Part shown: one piece after another, positions 12,877 to 24,513 of the stretch | Numbering within the stretch: the first letter of the stretch is position 1 | Layout of the letters: every line of letters starts with the position of its first letter | Source of the DNA: Polychytrium aggregatum | Lineage: Eukaryota; Chytridiomycota; Chytridiomycetes; Polychytriales | Assembly: GCF_025602895.1 (NCBI RefSeq) | Contig: NW_026516220.1 | Coordinates: 775,291-839,290 of the forward strand | Direction of reading: 5' to 3' | Length of the DNA stretch: 64,000 nucleotides | Notes under the pieces: model-generated | What the model saw: only the letters and a program-made list of their open reading frames with translations | What the model was told of the DNA's origin: nothing | The model's database searches: none | Program-made: the position numbers and the translations under genes

Positions 12877-15800
12877 ATGGGTCCTGCGAAGACCAAGAGC
12901 GCCGCAGGCTCGCTGGCGCTCCTCTGGCTTTGGCTTCTGCTGACCCTTTCCCTGACCAAATCAGCATCAGGCAAGTACTCGCAAGTGCCGATGATGCTGC
13001 TGCAATCGATGCTACCGACGAAGGCATAATTCGGCAAGAGTCGCGGTCGCTCATTTCGCTCGCCTTTACCTGTGCCGATGCCCAGGCCAGGCTGTCCTGA
13101 ACGCCAATCTGAGCAACAGTTTTCCTGCATCGGACAGCCTGCTGCTCATCGCCAGTCAGCCGGTGCCGAACCTGGCAACGATACCGCTCGGCAGCACCTA
13201 CTATGGTCCGTTGGCTCCACTGGCGATCAACTGGTCGGCCGTTTCTGCAGCCCAGACGACCCTGAACTATCAGAGCAGTAAGTCTGGTCATGGCCCATGA
13301 GCACCGAGAGGAGACGCGTGCGATGGGGTCTTCCACAATGCTGAGATGCCAGCGCACCGACTTCCTGGGTCTAACTTGGTTTACGAACTTGGCGGCACGC
13401 CATCCGCTCTTGGGGTTTGACAACTGCAGATCTTGCAACATGCACCTGCGACCTGACCGCAGGGGTATGCGACGTCAATTGTTGCTGCGACCCTGACTGC
13501 TCCATGGGTGAACAGAACGCAACCTTCTCGGGCTGCCGTAACTCCAATGCCTCTCAGTCTCAAGGCTCCATTGAGTTTTGCTCGTCTTCCTTCTTCAGAA
13601 TCAACAATGGATATGGAGCCGTTGCCGGAGGAGCGGCAGACTCAGCTGGGGCCCTCTGCGTGGTATTCAGTAACAGTAAGAGCGGCTGTTCGGTTTGAGC
13701 CTCGGGTCATTTGATGATCGATTCATGTGATAGCGGCATCAGCTCGGGTCATAGAGGCAAAAGATTGTGACAAGAGCAAACTGCAATGGCCTAATCGAAC
13801 CTCGGGGACGGGGCTTCATCGCGACGGCTCCACCGCACAGGCCCAATCCAGGGATTCTACTACAACAACCCTGGCACCATCGTGAGCGACGCTGACTTCA
13901 ATGCCCAGACGGCCTCTCTGGAGTTCCCAATCGCCCTGGAGAGCTACGACATTGACAACTCGTACCTGAACTCGACCCCATACAAGGTAGAGCATAGGAT
14001 TCGGTCGTCGCATACCTGCATGGCGTGGTCGACGGTTGTGATTGATGTGAGCGCCTACTGGATGATGCCGCATTCATCGCCTTTGTTTGCATCAACATCC
14101 AAAATACAGTACGGGGATACTATCCAGGTTTCATTTGCGGCAACGGGGTCGCCAACTGGAGTACTTACTCTGCCCGCGGCAGACTCGTCTGGCGGATGCA
14201 ACGAATGGAATCGAGTTGGTGAGTGGTTGGCGGACGGGAGCAGCAGAGCGATGGTGGCTGTTGATCGGCATCGCCAAGCTCAAACGATTAGTCTGCTTTT
14301 TTTTCGTAAATCGGGTGCACTTTTCTTTGGCTTGTGCTATTCAACTTTAACCCCTCGGACCAACACCGAATATCAACGGACACACGGTGCAAATCAGGCT
14401 TCCTGGAACCGTACTCAAGCAAATGTACCCGTTCTGTCAACACACCCTCGGTGGCATGTGCGGCTATGACATTTTTGGATGCAAATTATTACTTGACAGG
14501 GTATTCGGTGGTTCCGGTAAGTGTTTTGAAGAGCCAGCGGGAGCCCCGGCGCTGCTCGTAATGGCATATCGTATCAGTTGGGGCTATGTTGGAGGGGGCA
14601 AATTCAATGCGTCGATGACCACAACGACGTACTCAACGGGGCGGGTCGAGATGCTTTGCGAAGGAAGAATGGCGGATGCAATCAGATCGGAACGACAGTC
14701 TGGTCGCTTGCGCTGTGAGAGGCGACCCACGATGATGGATATGGCATGCTAACAGCATAACCGACAGCAACCCTCGAACTCTAGCCTGGCCGCCCTGACG
14801 GTTGGAATCAACAGCATCAGCTGCGTCGATCTTGCGAGCGGGATTCAAAGCAATTGCTCGAGCGCGACGCTGGCACCTCCCAGCTGGAATGCCGCGGCGT
14901 CGGTTTGTGTCGGGGCAGTCGTGAAGGTACGAGGATGGTGCCCGCTGGTAGCCATGCGATTTCGCTTGACTTGGTGGCTCGCTTCTGGGCCGTCGTGAGG
15001 GAGATGCGTCAGGAGTGCTGTCTATGCATAAGACGCCGAGCCTCAATCAAAGTACTCACTCATCACACGCCTCGTAGACCAACATCAACATCCAGTATGG
15101 GTACTACACCCTCAACGTGAGCTCTGTCATCAACAACGTGACCACCTTTAGCAATCAGTCGTTTTCGTTCGTCCAGCGCGTCAGCGCCGATATCGTCATC
15201 GCCAACATTACCTTGGCGATTGGAGGGCGGATCGAGCAGAGCTTCTCGACCACATTCAGCTCGGTATGTGGAGCGACATTATACGGATAATCTGTGACAT
15301 CGCTGGTGGCATCGCTGGTTACCTCACTTCAGCGAAGCTGTCCATTGCTTTGCTTGGAAGCGTCGGGATTCTTGCAAGAGTCCAGGGGAAGGCTGCATGG
15401 GGCGACTACATTGCAAATGTTGGGGAACGGGAGCGTGGGTTTGGGAGATGAATTGGCCACAACAGCACCAGCTCTGGTTCTATATGCCGATCAACTCAAC
15501 TGCTGTTTTGTCGGTGGCCAGGTCAACAACACAGCAAGCGCCATTGGCCGCTCAGGAAGCCCCGGATACCGCTGGGGATCGGAGATCTTGGTTGGGTCCT
15601 TGACAACCAATAGCTCATATCCTTTCATGATTGCAGTCAGCGCGCCTTGGCCTCGGTTCAGCCGTTCGTCTGTCATGGTTGTTTGCGTGATGCTCGAGCG
15701 TGGGAGGTGGCCATGGGTCTCGCAGCTCTTTCTGGCTGGCTGGCTGGCTGGCTGGCTGTCTGGCTGGCTGGCTCTCGGTGTATCTGCCCACAAGCCATCT

Positions 15801-16808
15801 GCGGACGACACCCTCGCACACATCGATGCGTACACATGGTCGATTGGTTTGATTTTCTGCATCTGGTATTTGTTGTTCGTCCTTGACTCTCTCCAATGCG
15901 CCTCTGTCACGCAGCAGGCCATCGTATACAACCCCAACCCCATTTACGGAATCACCTTGGCTTCCGAGCAATACTATAGCAGCACGCAGGACCTCCAGTG
16001 CCCGGACTCACAGAACTACCTGTCTCGGACCCAAGTCACCTTTGGCGACAACGTCGTTGCGGGCTGCACGCTTTACTACAGCTTTGCGGATCTCAACACC
16101 ACGAGCTCGTGTGCCACGATTCGGTCGCGACTCTTCCAGCTCCAGACGCTGACCGTTGCGGCGATCACCCATGTAGGCAAGTTTGGTAATGCGAGCTATC
16201 TGAACGTGAACGACTGGGTGCCGATCCTCAACAATCCGCCAAGCGCCTTGACAGGCAATTCTGTGAGTAGCATGGAATCCGTAGCCGCTCTCGCCCTTGA
16301 CACATAGCATGTTGGCACTGTGCCGATCACACGACCGGCCCAGCTACCTATGTTCACGCCTATGCAATCATCACCCTGGGTGGGATGGCTTGGTCAACCG
16401 CAGCCTGTTGTCGACACACTCCCAGGAACATGCTCGAGCCTTCTGACAGAGCTGGACGTGCAAGTCGTCTACAGCGACGCCGGGTCCAAATACGAGCCCC
16501 AGAACACGATCGTTGGGGTGCGGGTACAGTATGTCTCGGGGCGGTTCCAGTATCGCTGTCTCAAGGTCCAGGATTGTCTGAACTTGGGTCAGGTGCAGCC
16601 GTTCCGGATCCGCAATACCGTGACATTCGTGCCGCTCTCGAATGCCGAGCCCCTCATGTTCGTGCCTCCTCCACCAAACCTGTTCCCGCCGATCCCGGAC
16701 GATCTGTTTTATCCATTTCAGCTCGGAGCTGGGCAAAGATCGGGAATGACAGCTGCAGGGCCGTGGTGGATAGGGTCGGTGGCCTTGTTGGTGCTCTATT
16801 TTGTGTAG
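12877..16808 (+). CDS. Tectonic-family (TCTN) ciliary transition-zone protein, 11 exons
   Basis: Tectonics act at the ciliary transition zone as part of the MKS/B9 gate. Exons: 12877-12970, 13086-13277, 13430-13675, 13841-13986, 14110-14218, 14398-14516, 14768-14926, 15078-15263, 15522-15590, 15915-16262, 16404-16808; 690 aa. The start gives a textbook signal peptide (MGPAKTKSAAG, hydrophobic core, SASG); upstream in-frame ATGs exist. Family hallmarks: the Cys block CTCDLTAGVCDVNCCCDPDC at about residues 98-117, the CTRSV segment, SGSPGYRWG (the SGNPGY motif), many N-glycosylation sites, and a hydrophobic tail (WWIGSVALLVLYFV) for a TM or lipid anchor. The first intron uses a GC donor (AG/GCAAGT). 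The 3' end of exon 9 and the start of exon 11 (16343 is an in-phase alternative) are the weak points. Confidence 0.85.
15732..15773. repeat. (CTGG)n microsatellite in a Tectonic intron
   Basis: About ten tetranucleotide units with one interruption (CTGT). It lies in the intron before the exon starting at 15915 and helps show that this stretch is not coding. Confidence 0.9.
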
Positions 16809-17406
16809 ACTGAATACATATGTGCGGATGCGGGGCAAGGCGGCGCCGACAGACCCTGATTGCCAACACGCATGCACCAAATGCTTCTCGGATGCGAGGA
16901 AATAGCGATGTGTATGTAGTTTAAGGATCGCATCAAATCGTTACATCATAGAATCAGGCGCCAGTGCGCGACAGGCGGGACGAGAGGAAGAAAGCGAGGG
17001 CGACCAGGCCGAGAACGAACGGCCTTGGGCGAAGCTAGTACAGCAGAGAAGGAACAGTCGTATACCGACAGTAAGAGGGTTCAAGAATGAAACATCTGCA
17101 GCATCGGCGTGCTGGCAGGCGCTGGATCAAACCCAAGCGCCAACCATGAGAAACGCCGAGCCGAATTCCAGCGTGGATTCGAAGCGCTGGTTGCTTAGGC
17201 GGTCATAGAGGGTCGCACCCGAACTCTTTGAGTGCGATCGGCGGGACAATTCGATCCCATGGGGATCATAGGCCCCACACAGGATCGCCGCTGTACCGGT
17301 ACGAGCCAGCCACAAACATAGGAGTACTGGTCCAAAAAATAGAATGGTCCGGGTGATATCAAGGCGCGCCAATGCTGAGGACACATGCCCTGGAGTGGCT
17401 GTCTCG
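16809..17406. other. Intergenic between convergent genes
   Basis: About 600 bp between two 3' ends. An 85-codon minus-strand frame (17127-17384) has a hydrophobic stretch but no ATG start at its opening and no recognisable family, so it is not called. No other feature was seen. Confidence 0.4.
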
Positions 17407-18703
17407 TTATCGGCTCGCTTGCGAGGAGGGCGGTTTTCGAGGGGCTCCGCTAGTATCCTGGGGCGAGCGACGGGTGCTCATTGCCGGAGAGGCCGAATAT
17501 ACACTCGAGGGAGCACGGTTTCGGCGGACGTCGCTGTAGGACCGTGGGTTCGAGGAGCTTGGGAGAGATGGAGTAGGCGCCTGGGGACTCGGGGTGTTGC
17601 TCTGGACTTGGACGGGACGCAGGGTGGTTGGGGAAAGCAGTATCGGATCGGAAGGTTCAGAGAGGTCGCCCCGGAGGGCCCCTGTACGCTGTGAGCTTGG
17701 CTGCCCATATCGGACCGTGGTGCTGGACTTTACTGAGGCTGAGGACGAGGCAGGGGCCGGCCCCGAAGTCGGGGTCCGATAAGGGACGGCCGGGGCCATG
17801 TCGGCGACGGGGTATTCGAGGCGAGTGGACTCGCGGTTGGCAGAGCTGCTGGATCGATAGCGCTTGAGGGGAATCACATCATCGCTGCCCTTGCGGAAGT
17901 AGATGAATCCGGCGATGCCTAGGGCCACCGCGACGCAGGAAGCGAAGATGATGGCGATCATCGTTCCAGAGAGGCCGCCACCCGAGGGCACACTGGCGGG
18001 GCTACCGATGCTGCTCTGGGGATCGGGAGTCGGCGACGGAGGCTTGTACGTGTACTGGAAGTCGTCGGTGTTGACGCATGTCTTGTCCTGGCAGAACTGC
18101 AGGTAAATTGGGCCAGCGGTGAGCTGGGTATCCGGTAGGCTGTTGTATTGAAACGACCGAACGCCGGGCGAGAGGGTGTTGCCGGTGACATAGCTTGAGC
18201 CGCCGCCGCGGGCCTTTGAAGAGGAGAGGATGCATGTGAGTCGGAGCAGCGGAGGAGTGGCAGACGCAGATGGGTGATGGAGGGAGCGGAGGGCCCTCGG
18301 AAAGACAACTTACATATGCCCTGATGTCGAACCAGTTGGTGTTGTTGAAAGGGCCATCGGAAGTGACGTTGATGGTGACGGTGTTGTTGGTGGTGCTCCA
18401 GACGCTGCTGGCATTGGGAGACTGGAATGCGAGAGGTATGAGAGTCGCTGTTAGATAAAGGACAGGCAGACACGCAGACCCGACTGGATGACTGGATATC
18501 TGGGCTGGCGAGTGCACACGATGCGGGTCCACACGATGCGGGTGCAATCCATCGATGCATCAATCGATGTGCTGGCCGAGCCGAGCCGAGCCGAGCCGGT
18601 TGACACACGGTTGGCGACTCACAATGAACGAGACGCCGAGGGCATGGACGCCGGAACCGAGGAGCAGCGGCAGAAGTGCCTGGGAGAGCGAGCGGTGCAG
18701 CAT
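17407..18703 (-). CDS. Single-pass membrane protein with signal peptide, possibly Kre9/KNH-like ectodomain, 3 exons
   Basis: Exons 18703-18623, 18421-18314 and 18213-17407 give 331 aa with phase-0 junctions throughout. Residues 1-22 form a signal peptide (MLHRSLSQALLPLLLGSG). The ectodomain (about 25-120) is rich in Asn, Ser and Thr with several N-glycosylation sites (SPNASS, NNTVTINVT, PFNNTNW) and two Cys (FCQDKTC). Its start SPNASSVW and beta-rich pattern recall the Kre9/KNH1 cell-wall domain, but the match is loose. A Pro/Ser stalk leads to one TM helix (MIAIIFASCVAVALGIAGFIYF, about 142-163 region of the third exon) followed by a cytosolic tail of about 170 residues, rich in Ser, Pro and Arg. 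A cell-surface or wall-sensor role is inferred from topology only. It is divergent from ARPC5. Confidence 0.72.
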
Positions 18704-19292
18704 CGTCCTGGACAGGGGAGAGGGACCGAGGATGGATCGAGGGGAAGATCGAGGGAGAGATCGAAGGAGGGATCGAGGGAGGGATCGAGGCGAAATGCAG
18801 GGACGAGGAAGACCGAGGCGAAGCAGCGGATGGAGCAATGGACAGAGCAATGGACAGAGCAATGGACGGGGCAATGGACGAACAAAACGCGACACGGACA
18901 AGGCCGACGTTTCGGAAGTGTTGCGGCACAAGGGCGCTGTTTTTGTCTGTTCTGTTGCGCGGTGGGGATCTGTACCACATTGGGTGGCGTGACGTGGCAC
19001 AGACGCGCGGCCACTGTGTGGCGGTGGCGGCGCGGCAACATGCCTGTGCGACCTGGATCCAGCCGTGGATCCGCACTCGATCCGCTCCCACGTGTCCCGC
19101 TCGACCCGCACTCGACCCGCACTCGACCCGCACTCGGCCCGCACTCGAGCCGGCTCCCTTGGCCCTGGCGCTTTCTGGCCTGGGCTGTTCCCCCCTTTTG
19201 CCCCACATCGCCATCGCCCTTCGCCGTTGCATCGTCACCGCCTTCGTCACCGGATCGCTATCGCCTTCTCTCGCCCATCCACAGCCGCAGCC
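18704..19292. promoter_or_regulatory. Divergent upstream region with three small minisatellites
   Basis: The gap between a membrane-protein gene (-) and ARPC5 (+) holds GGGAGGGATCGA-type repeats (about 18745-18795), AATGGACAGAGC repeats (about 18836-18875) and GCACTCGACCC repeats (about 19095-19140). No gene is supported here. Promoter function is inferred from layout. Confidence 0.4.
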
Positions 19293-20406
19293 ATGTCCAG
19301 CAAGAAAACAGACATCGACGTCGAAGACGACGACCAGGCTTTCCAGGAAGACGCCGGGCTGGAGCAAGGATACGCCGAAGTCGAGCAGCTGGTCAATGCC
19401 CGCGCCCATCACGTCCAGGGCCTTTTGTCGAGGTGAGCGCCGGCCCGGCTTTGCACAGCCAGCCCTGTTCTGTCTGGCTGGATCATCATGGCTTGCATAT
19501 CTCTGCAGCCCGGATTACTAGTTCTTGGAATGGTCTTGTCGCCTGGCCCCGAGCGGAGCTCTCTGGCAATCAGGCGCCGCTAGCTCGGCTGCACCCTCCG
19601 GAAGCCCTCCCAGTCGTGGCCGCAGCCAAGATTGTTCATCTCCGCAGAGCCTGCATCCTATAATACCATCAACGCGCTGTCGATATCGACCCATTGCCAC
19701 CTGTCGAGTGTGACTTCAAATGTGCATCTCTGCCTCTCGCCAACGCCAACACCAACGCCTTCGCGCTTTGTGATGTCTACAGATCCGATTTCCTCGGCGC
19801 CATCCGAGCTTCGCTTGATAGCCCTCCTACTGGCCGCGCTCCGGCAGAGCTCAAGGTGCGTTGTGCAAGGCTCGACACTCATGAAGGCGCCTGCAGCGGC
19901 CGATCATGCATGAAACGGTCTCTATTGGTCGTTGGCCCCCAAGCCGCAGCGCCGCTCTCTGCCCTTCTCCCTGATCTCACCAACCGCGCTCTCGCTCTCG
20001 GCATTCCAGGATTTGAACACAAAAACAGTCATGGCGGCTCTCTCAACTCTCCGGCCCAACGACATTCCCGAAGTCATCAAGTCCCTGAGCCCTGCCGAAG
20101 TTGACTCCCTGGTGAAGTACATCTACAAGGGCATGGCCTCGCCCGAGCAGTACAACTCTGGTCTGCTCCTGGCTTGGCACGAGCAGGTGAGTGGTCGCTG
20201 GCGACTTTGCTGCCGCTTTCCTCGATCGTTCGACGAGTCTGAGGCCTGACGTTGCGCTAGAGATGACATGCGATGTGTGGATTCCTCTGCGTCTCATGTG
20301 CTTGCTGTGCACCACCAAACTCACCTTGGCTCTGCATCGACAGGCGGTCAAGACCGCGGGACTGGGATCGATCGTGCGCGTGCTGACGGATCGCCGCACT
20401 GTATAG
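19293..20406 (+). CDS. ARPC5: Arp2/3 complex subunit 5 (ARPC5, p16-Arc), 4 exons
   Basis: Smallest subunit of the Arp2/3 actin-branching complex. Exons 19293-19432, 19783-19855, 20010-20186 and 20344-20406 give 150 aa, against 151 for human ARPC5. The N-terminus is acidic (DIDVEDDDQAFQEDAG), as in the family. Then follow FLGAIRASLDSPP, the conserved VKYIYKGMASPEQYNSGLLL and LAWHEQ, and the C-terminus GLGSIVRVLTDRRTV, which closely matches the human ending GVGSIVRVLTARKTV. All junctions are GT/AG and in phase. It fits an amoeboid-capable zoosporic fungus; many Dikarya keep Arp2/3 too, so it is not diagnostic. Confidence 0.95.
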
Positions 20407-21213
20407 AGGCGCACTTTCTGTTCCCGACTTGGATGGCGGGATGCGCATGTACATTTCAGTGCTATGCTTGGCAGGTCCCGCCCAACACGAACTCGCATAT
20501 CCACGCTGCTGGCAATGAACATGGGCAATGTCGCCGATACCCAGCACGCGCAAGCGCTGTCCCCTACACATTGGCGAGCATCCGCCCGAATCCCAATGCG
20601 GAGACGGTTCGCATGAGATCGGCCATGCTGATTGAGCATCTCGAGTCCAGCACGTACTATCGCCGCATATCCCGGCGACTCATGTGCCGCAATTGAGTGA
20701 CAGACTCTCGGTTTGCGAGCATTGTTGGAGCATTCGAGCATTGTCCACTTGTCTTTAGTCTTGGATTCCATGCTGTGATGCCCCCTCTTGGTTGCTGATT
20801 TTGATACCCGTGATTGGCCGACATATGTCTTGAACTGTGCGCCTATCCATAGCGGAACCATTGTCTCGGAGTCGCCTCAGGTCGGCGTGCATGTGCGTGA
20901 AAGATAATGAGGCCGTTCTCGTGCTCGAAAAAACAATCGGATAGAGCCCGGCCGGGATTCGGCATCGGCACAGAGCGTCTTCGGGCTCTTGAACTCCAGA
21001 GCCTCTGTCCATTCATTCCGGCGGATCCAATCGCTTTGTTCAAGGCAGACCAGGCGCTCCTTCACGACGAGATATCTTTCGTAAATGCCCTCCTTTCCTC
21101 GATGGTAGCTCGTCGCGAACACAGAAGCAAGCACCGCACCGTATCTGTCCTGCCATCTGATTTCTCTCCCACTATCGCAAACCGTTGCGTCTCGCAAGTC
21201 ACCGCCAGTATTC
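20407..21213. other. Intergenic, no gene recognised
   Basis: About 800 bp between ARPC5 and the next plus-strand gene. Open frames on both strands overlap one another and carry no recognisable domain. It includes the promoter of the downstream membrane-protein gene by position. Confidence 0.45.
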
Positions 21214-22620
21214 ATGGGTGTCCCATCCCCACCCACGCAATGGGCTCTATCGCTCGGCATCAGCTTCATGATCCTTGGTCTTTGCCTCACCGCCGCCAGC
21301 CAGATGCTTGCTTTCAAGCTGCATCGACGATTCATTTTCAAAATCGTGTGGTTTGACGTTGGCATGCTCATCATTGCCGGGATCTTGGTGATAATCACGA
21401 TATCGGGGCTTCTAAACTCAAACGACATGAGCCAGTACGAATATGTGATTGCGGTTTATGCTGGCCTGGAGAACATATCCATATTTCTGGGAATCATTGG
21501 TAAGTTTCGCGCGGATGGGGGCGACCGGGGCGGGCACAGCTGGAAAGTCTCAGGTGCTACTCGATATTGTGCTTGATGAAGTCGATAAATATGCTGAGGA
21601 CGCCTTCAGAGGAGCCATGTGCATAACTCCATATCGATTCCTTCATCGGATGTTTGGATTGCACATGCCTTGATGTCGTTCCTGGCAAATTGCGGCCCTC
21701 ACCAACCCGATCACTTGGAGCTGACTTGACCCCATATGCACCAAAACCTTGCTTCGATCGAACGACAGAATCGACGGACCGGTAGGTGTGATGCTGCATG
21801 TCGATCTTGTCGGGAACTACGAACTGCAGCGCCGGCAAGGAAACGCGGACATCGATTGAGGGATGGACAATGCCCCGGGGACTGACTTGGCGTTATTTTG
21901 GTCAGGTTTTGCGCCTTCGTTCAGAGCAGCAGGAATCGCATGATCATCAAGACGGTTGTGTGGGCGATCTTTGCCCTCTCGATGCTCTTCATCATTGGGT
22001 CTGGATTCATAGGCATCCTGATCATCTATCCAGGATTCTTTGCCTTTGCAGCAACGTCATACTATGCCAACGTCTTGAATCCATTTCTGACGTTCTACTG
22101 TGAGTTCGCGATGGATCGTGCGCCACAGTCGGCCTCGCTGCCCTTCCGGTTCCGGACTTGATTCTCGCAGAAACTAAGCCGGACCCATCGCCACGCAGAT
22201 AATGCCTATCTTGTGACAACGTCGTTCATGGACTTTCATTTTCTGTACAAGCTCGTCCAGGCCATGGGCCTCCAGCTCGACAAGATGCCCGACAGCAAGG
22301 AAAAGTACATTGTCCACAACCACGTCCTCTGGGTCTTGATGTGCCTGGTCGCCAGCATCGTCGCCTTTTGCGTCAACATTGCCGCAGCCGCCACAAACAC
22401 CTATACGTTCAGCAACCACCTCAACTGCCTTGCGCATTCCTATCGTCTTTGCGTCTTTGTTGACTTTGGTATTCAGATCCACGAGCTCTTGGGCAGCGAG
22501 TATGTCAAAAGTGCCAGTGCCAACCTGGATGTTGACAAAATCGCCTCGACCATCCCTAACCCAACCACAACGAACGTCACCAAGACTCGGGCGGCAACGG
22601 AGTATCCGAGCGTGATATGA
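21214..22620 (+). CDS. Multipass (about 7 TM) membrane protein of unknown function
   Basis: I do not recognise the family. The best model joins 21214-21499, a 13-nt micro-exon at about 21768-21780, 21906-22099 and 22199-22620, giving 304 aa in one frame. Hydrophobic segments: WALSLGISFMILGLCLTAA, VGMLIIAGILVIITISGLL, YVIAVYAGLENISIFLGI, VVWAIFALSMLFIIGSGF plus GILIIYPGFFAFAATSYY, and HVLWVLMCLVASIVAFCVNI, with a last weaker one at SYRLCVFVDFGIQ. Loops are short and the C-terminus ends in a polar tail. The micro-exon is needed because the best donor (after 21499) is out of phase with the only good acceptor at 21905; it is the main uncertainty. A receptor-like role is possible from topology but unsupported. 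Confidence 0.6.
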
Positions 22621-22929
22621 GAGTCGGGCGCTCTGGTGGACGCCTTGCCAAGGCTCAACATTTGGCGGGCAGGGTGGATATCTGCGGAATGAATATAGGG
22701 GCTCTATGACGACCACAACGGAGGATGTTCTCGTCAATCGAGGGTCATCGAGAGTGGCGATGCTGAACCGAATCGCAGCCCCGAACCAGCCCATCACATG
22801 GTTGTGGCACGCGCTGTGGCTTGGGAATGGCTTCGCTGGCTTTGCCTCTTGCCCCATATCTTCTCGCCATTCGCCTCACCGCCCCCCTCTTCCCCATCAC
22901 CAGTCGCCTGTTCTCCCATCTCCTGCAGT

Positions 22930-24513
22930 ATGGCCAACAACCCCGTCGATCAGTCCGCCTCGGGTGCTGCTCTTGAGCAGCACGGTGTCGGCTTGCGTCC
23001 TGCACCAGACATCTTCACCATTGTGTGTTCCAACGACAGCTTCCAACTGGCCCTCGACCACACCACAACCAAGACCATGCTCCGAGTGTGCAAGCAGGTC
23101 CAGCCACTCCTGAGCTCCAAAGTAGCTGGCTTCCACGACTGGTGCCAGAAGGCAGGACTGTGCCGTCCGGACGGCCAGTTGATGATCCGCCTCACCATCA
23201 GCGACCAGATTGCCCTCTCGCTGCACAGCAAGGGCCAAGACACAGCCGGTATATCATGGGTTGTAGCTCTGGCCGACCAAGGCCATGCCGCTGCCTCGTA
23301 TCTCCTGGCCTGGGTTCTCCTTCTCGCGTCCATCGTCAAGCTGCCTTTGCCCGAGGTCGACTTCATTTCCAGACAGAAAGAATGCGCCCGCCATTTGGAA
23401 ACGGCCGCCAACGCCGGCCATTCCATGGCACAACTCCAGTTGGCCGACTGCTATTATAATGGCATCGGGGTCGACCGAGACCGTGCCAAAGCCTTTGAAA
23501 GCTACCGCAAGCTCGCAAACGACGGGATCCACCGGGCCCAAGTTGCCGTTGGTCGATACTATGCAGATGGCGAAGGTATCGATCAAGACTTCAACACAGC
23601 CATCGAGTGGTATTCCAAGGCTGCCGCCCAAGGAAGCGAAGATGGCCGGCTTCATGTCGTGTTCCTCCAAGGATGGTTCTCGCTCATCGGCCATGATGGT
23701 GTCGAACAGAACGATGTCGATGCCTTCAACCGCTGGCTGGAGGTCAGCAGCAAGTCCACTGACTCAGCTATCAGGTCCATTGCCACGCACATGGTCGGAT
23801 GGATGCACTACCTTGGCAGGGGTACCGTGCGAGACGAACAGAAGGGCGTCAAAATGATCCGAGACAGCAAGTCGATTGAGTTCCTTCTCGGAGAAGGGGA
23901 CGGCCTGACCGGCGGAGGTGACGGAGCGTTTATGTCGTTGGCCACCTCGGACTCGGCCATATCACGCAAGTTCTTTGGGCTGTGCCGACTGGGGTCCGAC
24001 CACGACTGGTTGTGCCAGCATCTGATGGCGCTGTGCCTGGTGCATGGATTTGGAACGACGAAGGACCAGGAAAAGGCCGTGGCCATCTTTGAGCAGCTCG
24101 CCAACGACGGCCGCAGCAGCAGCCAGTACTGGGTCGGCAAATGCTGGTGGGAGGGCTGGGGAGTGTCGGGAAGCTACTCGACGGCGTTTGAGTGGTTCAG
24201 CAAGTCGGCCGAGCAGGGCAGCTCGTACGGACAGTTCATGGCTGGTGTGTGCTACAAGATAGGACTCGGTGTCGATAAGGACAATGCTCGTGCTTTTGAG
24301 TGGCTCCGCGAGTCGGCCGAGCAGGGCAATCGATACGGACAATACTACCTCGGCAGCTGCTACAACAACGGCATCGGCATCGACAAGGACACTGACACGG
24401 CCGTGTTCTGGTATCGCAAGTCCGCAGACCAAAGCCACTACCTCGCTGTCAACGAGCTCAAGTCATTCGGCTTGTGGTCCTGGGCCTCGAGCAGGCAATC
24501 AGAAGCGCCTTGA
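22930..24513 (+). CDS. Sel1-like-repeat protein, intact, single exon
   Basis: This 527-aa protein has no TM segment. An N-terminal part (about 1-115) of unknown fold includes DIFTIVCSNDSFQLALDH and LSSKVAGFHDWCQKAGLC. At least six Sel1-type TPR units follow, for example LADCYYNGIGVDRDRAKAFE, GRYYADGEGIDQDFNTAIEW, VCYKIGLGVDKDNARAFEWL and SCYNNGIGIDKDTDTAVFWY. Sel1 repeats act as protein-interaction scaffolds; the partner is unknown. ATG 22930 is chosen because the aligned pseudogene copy at 37,440-39,036 begins similarly just upstream of the conserved DIFTI segment; frames upstream are Pro/Ser-rich and unconserved. No introns are needed. Confidence 0.88.
   Translation: MANNPVDQSASGAALEQHGVGLRPAPDIFTIVCSNDSFQLALDHTTTKTMLRVCKQVQPLLSSKVAGFHDWCQKAGLCRPDGQLMIRLTISDQIALSLHSKGQDTAGISWVVALADQGHAAASYLLAWVLLLASIVKLPLPEVDFISRQKECARHLETAANAGHSMAQLQLADCYYNGIGVDRDRAKAFESYRKLANDGIHRAQVAVGRYYADGEGIDQDFNTAIEWYSKAAAQGSEDGRLHVVFLQGWFSLIGHDGVEQNDVDAFNRWLEVSSKSTDSAIRSIATHMVGWMHYLGRGTVRDEQKGVKMIRDSKSIEFLLGEGDGLTGGGDGAFMSLATSDSAISRKFFGLCRLGSDHDWLCQHLMALCLVHGFGTTKDQEKAVAIFEQLANDGRSSSQYWVGKCWWEGWGVSGSYSTAFEWFSKSAEQGSSYGQFMAGVCYKIGLGVDKDNARAFEWLRESAEQGNRYGQYYLGSCYNNGIGIDKDTDTAVFWYRKSADQSHYLAVNELKSFGLWSWASSRQSEAP

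Noticed and set aside
11699-13441. A 580-codon minus-strand open frame
   Set aside because: Only one segment (12484-12305) and the start of another match the enkurin-domain protein. The rest is antisense to the Tectonic gene or lies in introns, so it is a chance frame in GC-rich DNA.
15294-16307. A single 337-codon plus-strand frame read as one exon
   Set aside because: It contains a (CTGG)n microsatellite and non-conserved sequence between two Tectonic exons; splicing removes that part and keeps the phase.
17127-17384. An 85-codon minus-strand frame with a hydrophobic stretch
   Set aside because: It does not open with ATG, has no recognised family, and sits in the 3' gap between convergent genes.
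17958-19412. A 484-codon minus-strand open frame
   Set aside because: It crosses three minisatellites and runs out of phase with the well-supported three-exon membrane-protein gene.
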